A DNA stretch of 64,000 nucleotides from Escallonia rubra (Eukaryota; Streptophyta; Magnoliopsida; Escalloniales; Escalloniaceae): positions 372,001 through 436,000 of the forward strand of contig JAVXUO010002345.1 of the NCBI GenBank assembly GCA_033065855.1, in the 5' to 3' direction. Under the pieces are notes generated by a model. It was not told the origin of the DNA, made no database searches, and saw only the letters and a list, made by a program, of their open reading frames with translations. Within the stretch, counting starts at the first letter, position 1. Each line of letters begins with the position of its first letter. The position numbers were made by a program, and so were the translations under genes. Below, piece by piece: positions 10,961 to 21,699 of the stretch.

Positions 10961-11291
10961 AATAATTTATTTCAGTAGTTTTGAAATGCATAATAAAATA
11001 TATTGCATAATTTTATTATTTTATTCTTATTTCATCAAAGATAGTTACTTTAATTTTTGGCTTGAACTTGTTTGTAATAAAATAAACTAACCCTTATGGT
11101 GAAATATCAATAAGCAATGTTCTGGTGCATATTTATTAATTCTGATTTGGTAACTACATAGATGAATAAAAATTAAAAGTTTATTAAATAAAAAAAAAAA
11201 AAAGTAAATTCTATTGATAAAAATATGCGGGTAATATATGAGATCAATTTGCTATTACACACGACATTTTTATTATTTTCTAAGTATCTTT
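10961..11291. other. AT-rich DNA, no gene seen
   Basis: AT-rich sequence with no sustained reading frame. It could be the body of the element whose terminus lies at 10919. Confidence 0.5.
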
Positions 11292-11300
11292 TAAAAATAA

Positions 11301-12758
11301 GGGTTAATTACAATATTGTCTCCTGTAGTTTATACGTTTTTGCACTTTGCTCCCTGTGTTTACAACTTTTACAATAGTGTCCCGTGAGATTGATAAAATC
11401 ATTACAAATAGCTCTAAAATTGGATATCCGTTCAATTTTGGACGTTAAGTCCGCATGTGCGCTGCACATGCCATTTTGGCATGGGCAAATGTGTAATTAC
11501 CCTACCCATCTTCCCTTCTCACTATGTTCATCACTCTCTCTCTGTTCATCTCTCTTTCTCTCTCTCTCTCTCTCTACCTCTCTCTCTCTCTCACGCATTC
11601 TCCCAACCATCACAAGCTGTTAGCCTGTCCTCCGATCCACCGGAAACCCACAACCACCGGCATGTGCTCTCCTCATGAACATGGTGGCACAGATCAGGAG
11701 CTAGATGGCGCTTTGTTGGAAGACACGCCACAGCGGCGGCGTTAGGATTCTGACCCACGGCCGGTGATCCAGATGGAGATCAGAAGAGGATTCTCTTTGA
11801 CCGATTGTGCGAGAAGGATGATTCCGTGCCTTTGTGTTGGATCAACTGCCTTTTGGAGCCCTATTCCCAGGCCCCAACTAGTGATTGATCCTGGAAGTTC
11901 TATAGATGGCGTTGTTACTACGCCTACCAGAGATTTATGAGATTACTGAGGCTACCCCCGGCGGAATCCTAAACCGATTCAGCACTCTGGTACCGCAGCT
12001 CATGCCGCTTATCTTAATTGGGTTTTTTCTTTGGGATCAAAGCTCTGTAGCTGAAATTCACAAATGCCTTCTAGATTATACTTTAGGTGCCTTAAATTCA
12101 ATAGAATCTATTAAAGCTGGGATGGAAGAAATGGCCCCCAAGATGGGTGATGCTGACCGCCCTGGCTTCTTCGTCTTTTGTTCCTCTCTCCCACTTTTTT
12201 TTTTTGCTAAGATGTTATTGCTGCTCCGGCAGCTTTGTGACGGTGGTCGGCGGTTTGTGGTGTCCGCGGCTCCGTTGGCGATGGTTGTGCAACTCTGTTG
12301 GATGAATTTGTGTTGAGTTTTTTTTTTTTTTTTTTGTGGATGCTGGTTCGCGCTGTTCTGACAGCTTTGCGATGGCCGTGCGGCCAAGTGCAGTGGCCGT
12401 GGTTGTGGCGGCATTGCCCCACTGTTTGGTTTTTGCGGTTGTGTGGGATTATGGACGACCCCTTGGTGGCAACGGCAATTATAGGTGGTCCATGCTTGGC
12501 TATGACTCTTGGGCAGGTCGGGGAGCTTGACGGCGAGAAAAGGGAAGATGGCGCAGGGAAAATTACATATTTGCCCATGCCAAAATGGCATATGCGGTGC
12601 ACATGCGGACTTAACGTCCAAAATTGAACGGATATCCAATTTTGGAGCTGTTCGCAATGGTTTTGTCAACCTCAGGGGACATTATTGCAAAAGTTGTAAA
12701 CACGGGGAGCAAAGTACAAAAACGTGTAAACCACAGGGGACAATTTTGTAATTAACCC
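11301..12758. mobile_element. Non-autonomous Mutator-like element with long TIRs
   Basis: A 1458-bp element flanked by the perfect 9-bp target duplication TAAAAATAA (11292..11300 and 12759..12767). Both ends begin GGGTTAATTACAA and stay inverted-repeat for about 215 bp (11301..11515 against 12543..12758), with 'ggatatccgttcaattttgg' conserved in both arms. A 9-bp TSD with long TIRs is the Mutator/MULE signature. There is no transposase. The interior has a CT microsatellite, a plus-strand reading frame of 136 codons (11906..12316) and GC-rich stretches, so captured host DNA is possible, but I recognise no gene in it. Confidence 0.9.
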
Positions 12759-12767
12759 TAAAAATAA

Positions 12768-13436
12768 TTTGTACCTTTAAATGGGTTGCCTATAACATTA
12801 ATTACATATTAGTTTAATTTTGATAGAGAAACTTTTGGTCCATCTATTTTTTTTATAGCATGTGATTTATAAAAGTTAAGCAATATGACTAATTAAGTAA
12901 AGATGATGTGGCATTTTTAAAAGCAAATGTGATCCACCAACAAAGTATACATGAAAAATAGTAATCAATGCATGAGGTAATTATATAAACTTTAATCAAT
13001 ATGACTATATAGGATAGCACGAAACCTCTAATAAGAAAATTATTGAACGAAATTTAACCAAAATTTCACAACGTATACAATAAGCATGCTTACTAAATAA
13101 GATTTATCTTCAAATATAATAAGGTTATTAATCGAAGTTTTAGTCTCCATTCATCACAACATAATAAATATCTTTTTAAATTAAGGTTTTAAATTTACAC
13201 TATTTTCTTAATATATATCATATAGAAAATGCATATCATGGTATTTCTACATATAACCAATGCAACTAAATGGGGCAGTACAAAACCTTAGAATAAGGAA
13301 ATTACTGACCAAAATTTTTAACCAACATATTTATCAAGTTAGATTCATCTTTAAATTTACAGAAAACTTAAATATGAATCTTAAATAGTAACTATTTTTT
13401 CTTATTAAATCTCTTAAGATTGCAGATTTACGTATT
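12768..13436. other. AT-rich DNA, no gene seen
   Basis: Continuous AT-rich sequence with stops in every frame. Nothing recognisable until the second copy of the direct repeat. Confidence 0.5.
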
Positions 13437-13558
13437 TGTCAACTTGCTTGCCGGCCAATTTGTCACATGTATTTGTCAGACGTATGTATTTGTCAAATGT
13501 ATGTATTAGTCATTTTTTAATAGAGCTATAAGTGAACGCTTTGACAATTACTAAAATT
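13437..13558. repeat. ~120-bp direct repeat, copy 2
   Basis: Second copy of 10799..10917. It is preceded by 'attgcagatttacgta', which is also the LINE's left flank at 4648. This copy therefore keeps the target sequence that the LINE split, apart from a few missing bases. Confidence 0.85.
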
Positions 13559-13676
13559 TAGATAGACTCAAATTGATACACATAATAAAAAATACATAAA
13601 AAAAAATTCACCATTTAATTGGAGAGTAGGAGGGAGAGAGCAGTAGAAATTGAGTAAAAACATTGACGGTTGGATA

Positions 13677-14783
13677 TAGACCTGGCAAAAACTGGTCCGG
13701 ACCCGCGGGTCTACCTGTACCTGTGCAAAAAACCCGGGTACGGGTACATAATTAGGAGACCCGTTGAAAATGGACCCGTACCCTAACCGACCCGTAAAAT
13801 CCGTGTAAATTCGGGTCGGTTATCGGGTACCCGGGTTACTTGGTGATATGCCTATATATAATATTTCTAGGGTTTAAACCTCTCATTTTCTCCCCCACTC
13901 ACTTGCTTCTGCCGCCCCTCCCCTAAAGTCTCCCTCACAGATCCCTCCCACAGGTCCCCTCTCTCAACTCTCGCTCTCTCTCACAGATCTGCCAAACTCA
14001 CGACCACCCTACTCCACCCACGACGCCACGTCGGTCACCCACTACATCAACCGCATCTCGCCGCCACCGGTCGGTCACTCAGTCTCCCCGTCGCCACCAA
14101 TCGGTCACCCATGTGGCCCCGTCACCAACGATCGGTCACCACTGTGGCCCCACAACACCGATCTGTCACCACCGATCGGTCGCCACCGTCGCTGACCAGT
14201 ACTTTGTGGCCACCAATCAGTCACCCCGTGGCCCCGTGGCCACCGATCGGTCACCACCATGGCCCCGCAACACCGATCAATCACCACCGTGTCCCCATCA
14301 CCACCGATCGGTCACCACTGTCGCTGACTGTCACTCCGTTGCCTTGCGGTTGTTGGGTAGACTTTCAGTCAGTGGATATTGATGGACGATGATTGTCGTG
14401 TGTTCTCGATCTGCAGATTGTTTTTCCCCAGATTGTTCAGATTGTTTTTTTTTTCAGATGGATGGATGTTGAGATTGTTTTTTCTTCAACAGAAAGATGT
14501 TATTTTTGTGAAATGAATTTTGATAGATAAACAGTGAATTATTTGACTTTTGGAGGTTAAAATATGTCTAATTAGTAGGTAATTAGATTATGTTTATTTT
14601 AAAAAATAATTAATTAGAAATTAATGATTTACCCGCGGGTAATACCCTACTCGTAAGGGTAGGGTACGGTTTCCAGAAATTCGTACCCGAAAAAACTCGG
14701 GTATAAATTATCCGACTCAATTTTATCCGGATCCGACCAGGTTTTACCCGTACCTGCGCGGGTCGAACCGTTTGCCAGGTCTA
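13677..14783. mobile_element. Non-autonomous hAT element
   Basis: A 1107-bp element with the perfect 8-bp target duplication GTTGGATA (13669..13676 and 14784..14791) and 13-bp terminal inverted repeats TAGACCTGGCAAA. Both features are typical of hAT transposons. The subterminal DNA is rich in 'cgggta'/'acccg' words on both sides. It has no transposase. The middle (about 14030..14330) is a degenerate array built on 'gatcggtcaccaccgtggcc'. Confidence 0.93.
14030..14335. repeat. Degenerate minisatellite inside the hAT element
   Basis: Many imperfect copies of a 20-27-bp word around 'ccgatcggtcaccac' and 'gtggccccg'. It keeps several frames open on both strands, which gives His/Thr/Ser-rich reading frames that I do not take for genes. 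Confidence 0.8.
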
Positions 14784-15119
14784 GTTGGATATTTGGGTGG
14801 AGTAGTTGAAATAATGCGGAGGAAAGAAAGTTCTAATTGCTATTAAATGTTGAAAGCTTTTAAATGATGATATTGTTAATTGCTAGTTATGAGGTGCTCT
14901 TCTTTTAACAACAGTGTCTGATTTCATATAATTCAGATTTCATAATTCGTATACAACTTACCATGACTAAAATCTTGGAGGCAAAATTTATGACTTAGTG
15001 GGGCAAAATTACCTTTAGGATAGTAGCACTCTTAGGCTTTGGCTCTTCTTAACCGGCAAGTCCTTTTCTAGTTTTAACACGTTGTCTAACCAATTTTATG
15101 TTCAGCTTATGGTTCATTA

Positions 15120-16605
15120 AATTGAGCACCTTAGCCGTGATTTTTGCATCATGTGATTGGTGGTAAGCCAATGAGCTGCTTTGTTGGTGTTTCTGGTCAA
15201 AGTTATTTGTGATCTATGGCTTATGCTTGAAAGAGTCCTTCATCTTTGTAACAACATCTGTATGTTACTTCCCATGGGCCATCGCCAAGTTCTGGTGTGA
15301 TGAACCGCCTCGAAAAAAATCCCCTTGAAGATTTTAATTCGAAGTCGTCGTCTTATTTAATTAAAGGACAGTAAAAAAAAATTCCTAAAATAACTCTAAA
15401 GTGTCCGAAAGGACGAATAATCTATCAAAAACAAGAGAAGTGTTCCTGGACTAAGTAACGCAGTAGGAAGGTGTTAGGCACCTGCCGTACCCTTTCGGTC
15501 TCTAATTCACTTTTATTGAATTTTCGCCTCAAGAACATATTGCATGCAAAAAATGATAAAACTAACACTAAGTTAATTTTTACGGTTTTAGCTTGAACTT
15601 GACATCAGGAGTCGAATTGCGTCCGATCGGACTAATTGGAATCAAAACTGCCGTAGTTTGACTCTGGTCCTACGTGAAGTAGTCTACATTTTGGGACTTA
15701 GACTAAGACCAAGAAAGGAATATGACTCTATTTGATGTTTTTGAATAGAACACATGACTACGGGACTGAGAGACAAACTATGTTATTTCGAAGTTAGAAA
15801 ATTATTAAAAGTTACCATTCGAAGTGGCTTGCCTTGAAGACTCGGGGATGTTCTCCGTCCGTATGATTCACGATACAAGGATTACAAAAGACTTTTTTAG
15901 TTGTTTTAATCTTCTCATTCGTGGTGTATTTTCTGAGTAGTCTATATAAAGACATCAATGTAACTCTATAAAGAGACTCTTTGGGATTGACCCAAAGATG
16001 ATCAAATCTAATTAAATCTGAATTAAATCAAATTGCTAGGCATTTGGGAAAGATACATGACTAATTAAAACCCTATTTAACATAACTTATTTTTGCGGTT
16101 TATAGCTTTAGTACACGTTATCCAAATACCATTCATAGCTTTAATTTAATTTAATTGCAAACAGCTTAAAGCTGATTTTGACGTGTGACTATGGTTTAGT
16201 TTAAAATTTGTTTTTGAGAATCAATCCAAAAATGCCGTAAGTTACAATGGGATGTCATTGTTCCTCAGTTTTGAAAGTTCTTGTTCTATCAAGAGGACGC
16301 ATTACATAGTTACATCATTCTGCAGTACTCTTCGCGGATCAGCCCCCAAACAAAACATCATTCCAGCTGGTCCTCATACCGCGGGACATAAACTTGAAAC
16401 TATCGTTTTCGTGATGGCATAAGAAGTACGAGCGCGGCCTCACTAGGTAGGCAGATAGACCTTGACCATCCTTGACCTCTTGATGAGATGCAGAGTTGCT
16501 TGCTTCAGTACCTTCTTCCTCGTACTCAACAAAGGTTCCAAATTCCCTTATTAGAGTAACACCCTTAGCATTGACTGACTCGTTCCCCGTATTTCCAGGT
16601 CTAAC
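15120..16605. repeat. Segmental duplication, copy 1 (TNL downstream region)
   Basis: 15150..15290 matches 45755..45890, and 15470..16605 matches 46588..47722, in the same order. Shared words include 'gccaatgagctgctt', 'aggtgttaggcacctgcc' and 'catgactacgggact'. The second copy has extra DNA between the two matching parts. It holds the region downstream of TNL relic B and the last ~270 bp of its final exon. No separate gene is visible in 14860..16338. Confidence 0.85.
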
Positions 16606-17158
16606 GTTCTGAGTACTCAAATTAACTGGCACAATTCCCACAAAAGCATTGACTTCATCGCCAGCAGTTATCAACTGGTTCGCAATGTTCCAACGACTTG
16701 CCCAGAGAATGTCTTTCTCATGATGTGGGATGGCACTAAAAGTTGGGCTATATGTCCACTTGAGGTCCTTGCTCCTGTTAGTCACTTTAATATACTCTGC
16801 CGTCTGCAGCACTATAGTACGTTCCGTCGAGCCTCGGTGATGTTCTGTTAATCGTACGTCCAAAGGATTTTGCAAGGAAACACATACAGCAAAGTTGAAG
16901 ATCTTGAGAATGGGCACCGAAGGCACTTGAAAAGATATAGACGACTCTGCGCTTCTGTAAGTGAACCGACTTGGGACCTCACTTCCAGGTAGAGATGTGC
17001 TTATTATACCGAATTCATGGAGTGCCTGCACCATGAAGTGTGTAAATTTAAATATCGATCTCAAATGACGCCAAACTACCAATCCTCGATAATGGAGCTC
17101 TAGTTCAGTTCCCGTTGGGCACGACGTGAAAAGAAGCTCCTGACGCTCCTTATGTGAC

Positions 17159-17160
17159 TC

Positions 17161-17217
<57 letters not shown>
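17159..17217. repeat. (TG)n(AG)n compound microsatellite
   Basis: A TG run then an AG run, beginning one base after the GT splice donor of relic B's LRR exon (exon ends at 17220 on the minus strand). Confidence 0.95.
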
Positions 17218-17219
<2 letters not shown>

Positions 17220-18169
17220 CTGGAGTTGATCTCCAATGCAAGACGGAGAGTAGGAAAGGGTCTGTCTATTATGCGGCTTCAACTGGAAATCTGGTCTAGA
17301 ATCTTTCTCAACTAATGGTGAGTAGTTTAAGTGACTATTAGCTTCTAACTTGTAGAGATCCTTAACCTCAACTAGTTTGTCACAATATCATGCTTCAAAA
17401 GCGAGTGATTTCAACCAGTTTGGTAGATTTGTTATCGTTCGTAATGACTTGCAATCCATGATCTTCAATGAAAGTAAGGTCACAGGAAGCTCTGGAAGTG
17501 CTTCCAGACTTTGGCATAATTCCAACTTTAAAAAGTTGAGCATAGTAAGAGCTTCGATGCTTCCTGGTAAATTACAAATTTGAGTTTCACTTAGATTTAA
17601 ATCAACTAAGTGATGTTTAAGAAGTAGTCTCTCGAGATTAAGGAGCCCTGAAAACTCAAGGGTGGTAAGGCCACGAGAATGACTGAGATTCAGAACTCTC
17701 AACAATCTAAGCAACTGTTTTGTCAAAAGGTAGACATATATTTTAGTTTCTGTAAACAAAACCCAAAAACTAAAACAGGAAAGAAGAAAAAGTATAAACC
17801 TAATACCCTGGTTCTTTTCCAAACTCTTATCAAGGTGCTATAGCGCATGTCCAGAGCAACTAGGCTCTCCAAACAAAAATCGCTGGGTACCGTAGTTGGC
17901 GGGAGACCATGCCAACGCAACCATTTCAACTTCTTAGGAAAACTTTTGCTGAAAAAAGTTTGTTCAACTTTTGTAGCTTCCATTGATCCCCATATAATTA
18001 AGTTGGAGGACTCTTCATTTGTACATCGTTGAAAAGGAAAAACAATTGCTGCTGACCAAGAAGCAACCTCATCCGGCTACCCCTCCACGTGGCAGCGTAT
18101 TATTGGTCGAGAAAATCAGTAGTCATGCACCTTGCACGTGTACTACCTGGAGACACTTAACGGAATATC

Positions 18170-18275
18170 ACCGTTAAAGGCATTCCTGAACTTCCGTGGT
18201 AAAAGGAGAAGGTGTCCATGTAGGCGATGATGTGGACACTTGCTCTCAACTTCGGCTTTCATATACAAATAATTA
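18170..18275 (-). mobile_element. Helitron-like 5' terminus, fragment
   Basis: Read on the minus strand from the A/TC junction near 18275, the sequence TCTAATTATTTGTATATGAA and the following words 'gccgaagttgagag' and 'gtccacatcatcgcc' parallel the 5' end of the Helitron at 39982 ('ggcgaagctgagag', 'ggccacatcaccgc'). No CTAG end was found before relic B resumes. It probably helped to split relic B's LRR-linker exon. Confidence 0.45.
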
Positions 18276-18759
18276 GATTTTGACTGACATGGAAAGGACA
18301 TTTAATAGGCAAATGTAAATCTATGGCGGTCAAACGCATAGATAAAGGTATCGGTATTGAAAAATTCGTGTTTATATAAGTCTCACCTGGCTTGCTTTCC
18401 ATTGATGAATGCAGGTTTAAGGATAAGGCCTTCGATTGTAACTGTACCCTTGATAATAAAATAACACATTTTAGCAAGTATGAACACCAGCTCAAAACAA
18501 ATGAAGTGACACATCCTAAACCAAGCATTTTATTCTATGGGTTCCATTACTTTTGAAGTGCTTGGATTGAAGCGAGACAGATTATTTAAGCCTTCAGGAC
18601 AGAAATTTTGAAAGAGTAGCATTTATCTTTGTAGTATACTGACCGTTTTTTCTTGGAGTACGTCGAGTGTATCCGCGTGATGCCACAGTCTACTGCGGTT
18701 CCCAGCTTCCTTGGGTGATTCTCTCCGCATAATTTCTCTTCCCATGTATGCTTTTGCGT

Positions 18760-18838
18760 AACGTCGCTTAAAACAAGCTGTAATTCATCAGCCCCTATAC
18801 CACCCTTCTGTTCTCCTTCTCTCTGGAGCTGTATCACA

Positions 18839-18873
<35 letters not shown>

Positions 18874-19290
18874 GACGCAAACACAATCAGGCGCAAACGC
18901 TGTCAGGTTACTTCCAAACTCAGCTCTCGATCTCCCTCTCTTGGTTCTCTCTCTCTGAAAAACGCACACACATAACAGAAACACCAGATGCACCAGATCT
19001 GCTCACACAGAAACATCAGATGCACACACACACAGAAACACCAGATGCACGCACCACTACACACATACGCACACACACCCAAACGCACACAGAAAATTGC
19101 GGCGGCTCTGGTTCTCTCCCTCTCCCTCTGATTTTCAATTGCTTGGGTCTTCCCAAAATAAGGGTTTCTGTAATTCAATTTTTCAGTTTTTAATCGTATA
19201 ATCTTTCTCTGACCTTTATCAATTGATTGCAGTGTGGAACGCTAGCAATATTTCTTTATCATCTCTGCTGATTTGTGCTTCGGAGGTAAG
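18760..19290 (+). other. AC-rich microsatellite and possible 5' leader
   Basis: 18838..18870 is a (CA)n run and 18960..19090 is AC-rich. From 19090 the sequence looks like a plant 5' leader: a CT-rich stretch, then 'gattgcag' as an acceptor and 'ttcggag' followed by 'gtaagt' as a donor (19232..19286). It might be the leader of the AAPT relic downstream, but no coding exon 1 was found. 18751..19060 has a partial duplicate at 47830..48075. Confidence 0.35.
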
Positions 19291-21310
19291 TTTTGTTATA
19301 CTTTATCTCTAGTTTATTACAACTTTGCGCTTGTATGATCCTCTTCATTTAAAGTATTTGGAGAAAAATTGTCAATTTGATCAAGCAATGTGTTAAGTTT
19401 TAATATGTTGAGTTATGCTTCTATTGTACTCATTAAGAAACAGGTTGTGAAGAGTTAATATGTGATTAGAGATGAGGAGTTATGCCTTTTTTTATTGGCT
19501 ACAACAACTTATAATACAGAGTAGTTGGTTTTGGAAACAAGTGACTACGCAATTGCCTTTGGCATGCCATTTGTTAACCTGTTTGTTGTTTCATAGCATC
19601 TGATTTTCCATTTGCTTTTCGCTTCTGAAGATGATCTCAACTTTGATTAAGTAATTTATTTTCTTAAGCAAAGGAAACGTGTTATCTGATTATGATTTTG
19701 ATTTCTTTGAGTTGATTTTACTTGATCATGATGATTTCGATATTTTTACCTCACTATAGTCAGTCTTTTCATACTGAGTCTATTGAGTGATTATCTGGTG
19801 TTGGTATGATACAGTATTTAGGCAAATATAATGGGTTAGCTTGCGTAGGCTTTTAAATCAAATCCATGTGTAACGATGTATCCAAACCTGGGTACTATTT
19901 ATGCTATAGGCACCCAATTGGTGATGCTGATGGTAAAAGTATATCTTTTTCGAATACTTCTGAGTTATTAAGTCAGCTGTATCACCTGACCCTGGTTCTT
20001 TTTATCTCTTCGCTTTTTTTGGAATTTGGTACTGCAAAGGGTGTAAATCTATTTGTCATGTTCTTTTAGGGGGAATCAATAGTAATGCAGCATAATACAA
20101 ATGTATTTTTCTATGAACCTTATAATGTATTCTTTTTCGAACTCACATTATTCGGGCCAATGAGTTGCTGGTTTGAGGGAATTTTTGTGGTAAAGCAAGT
20201 GAATAAATTGCTATATTCATATCACGCCATTAAGCAATTGCATCCTTCTCCTTTTATTTTTTGGCTCAGTTGCTGATGAGATATGTGTGGCATGAACATG
20301 CTAATAAGTTGTTCCCCCCTGTAAAGGAGAACCCTCACTTGATCCCCTCCTTAGGATGCCTGATTTCTGTGTTCCAATAGATTAACAGAAAGAAGGAAAG
20401 AAAGAAGAAGCTTTTTAAATAAGATGACATTGCTGCTTAGAACTTGGTCGCGGTTCTTTTTCTTTTCCATTTGGTTTTCCTATAGATGTGTCAGCATTTC
20501 TACAATTCTACTGTTTCCATTTATTCCTTTTTCGTGGTTACTCACAACATATAGGTTGTTGCCGTGTCACATTTTGCATCACATTTAGCAATAAGCCAGC
20601 TGTGACTTCAAGAAATGGTCCGGATTCCATTAAAAAAATAAGAGGCGTGATGGCTCGAACACAATCCTTAGCTCGTGTGTCCATAGCCAATGCTAGTTAT
20701 TTTCATTAAAGTGGAAAAACATATACTTATATACACTTTACATGTACGCTTAATATTTAAATTTCAACAACTGCAATGCGAGCTTAGAAACATGTGTTTA
20801 AATGATATGACCATTCAAGAGGTGCTTCCGTAGTGATGTATTTTTAAGATTGAAGTTGGTACTCACACATCAGCACGTACAGCCTCCCAATGCGGCTTGA
20901 CTAATTTGGGATTGTGGCTTTCTTAAATTTCCATGTTATAAGAAACCTTGTTAATGCAACTGTGACTCAGAATTTATTGTCTTAGTGGCGTCATGAAGCA
21001 TTAAAGTCCCTGATCTGCTGTGCCTTAACTTTTTTTTATCCCCGGTTTAGGAAATAGACCATCCTAACCTTGTATTTTTTCTGGTGTGTAAACCAAAACA
21101 TAGATGTAGATGCATATTGGTTGTCACGAGGCTTTGTTTCAGAAATATAGTTGAGAAAGTAAAATAATCTATAGCTGTAATGTTTTTCTGTCTGTGAAGA
21201 TTTCTTGTCATGGAACTATTTATCTTTACCACTTACAATTTTTATGTTACTCTTAGATTGGTCGACTTTTCCCATCAATTATATTGGTTGAACCTTCCCA
21301 ATGCGTGCAG
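19291..21310. other. AT-rich, intron-like DNA, no exon identified
   Basis: T-rich plus strand of plant-intron character. I searched by eye for the N-terminal exons expected before the AAPT exons and did not find them. Confidence 0.4.
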
Positions 21311-21697
21311 ACTTTTGATGCTGTTGATGGAAAACAAGCAAGAAGGACAAATTCCTCTAGTCCACTGGGGGAGCTTTTTGATCATGGCGATTTCTTATCC
21401 TCATCCAGATTTGCTCCCTTTGCCTCTTCCCCCCTTACCCTAGTGGAATTGTAACTGAATAATATCTTTGTTCTGAATTTCACAAAAATTGCAGGATGTG
21501 ATGCACTTGCTTGTGCGGTAGGTTTTCTATTGTTTAGTCCCTCCTTTTAGCCATTACTGGTGTATTTCCATCATGTATGTTCTATGAAGATTGTTAATTT
21601 GAGGCCTTGGACTTTGGGAGCACTACTATGTGTGGAAGAAGTACATTCTGGTTCTGGGTGATTTCAGCCGTTCCATTTTATGGTGTAACATGGGAAC
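21311..21697 (+). pseudogene. Aminoalcoholphosphotransferase relic (three exons)
   Basis: Three exons carry the catalytic core of a CDP-alcohol phosphotransferase of the AAPT/CEPT type, the enzyme that joins CDP-choline or CDP-ethanolamine to diacylglycerol in the ER membrane. Exon a (21311..21386) reads [18 protein letters not shown] then LGELFDH. Exon b (21495..21517) reads GCDALACA. Exon c (21598 to about 21697) reads FEALDFGSTTMCG then a Trp/Phe-rich segment ending VTWE. Together they give the family signature D-G-x2-A-R-x8-G-x3-D-x3-D exactly. Exon a is followed by GC rather than GT, the base before exon c is A where the acceptor G is expected, and no other exons were found on either side. 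I take it for a decayed gene fragment, although the catalytic signature itself is untouched. Confidence 0.82.
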
Positions 21698-21699
21698 CG

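Larger units (their letters stand above)
13560..14860. repeat. Small dispersed repeat split by the hAT element
   Basis: The flanks of the hAT element (13560..13676 and 14784..14860) join into a unit closely related to 44235..44425. Shared pieces are 'acacataata', 'gagtaaaaa..ttgacgg', 'ggatatt', 'aatgcgga' and 'gttctaattg'. It is an AT-rich MITE-like repeat that was hit by the hAT insertion. Confidence 0.65.
16339..18756 (-). pseudogene. TIR-NBS-LRR relic B: LRR and C-JID part only
   Basis: The 3' half of a TNL gene. From its 5' side: the end of the NB-ARC exon (18644..18756, reading MGREIM...RSRLW in one frame), the start of the LRR-linker exon (about 18395..18448, 'GTVTIEGLIL'), its remainder with the first LRR (17807 to about 18040, ending 'VWKRTR'), an LRR exon (17220..17714) and a C-JID exon (16339..17025, 'ALHEFGIISTSLPGSEVP' and 'WNIANQLI..GDEV'). 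The splice sites match the intact gene. The LRR exon is 495 bp against 864 bp and has a frameshift near 17385, after which 'KLVEVKD' continues in another frame. The TIR and most of the NB-ARC are missing. C-JID is the post-LRR domain that binds ligand in TNL receptors such as Roq1 and RPP1. The final exon alone is open. Confidence 0.88.

Noticed and set aside
14105..14392. His/Thr/Ser-rich frames on both strands
   Set aside because: By-product of the minisatellite inside the hAT element.
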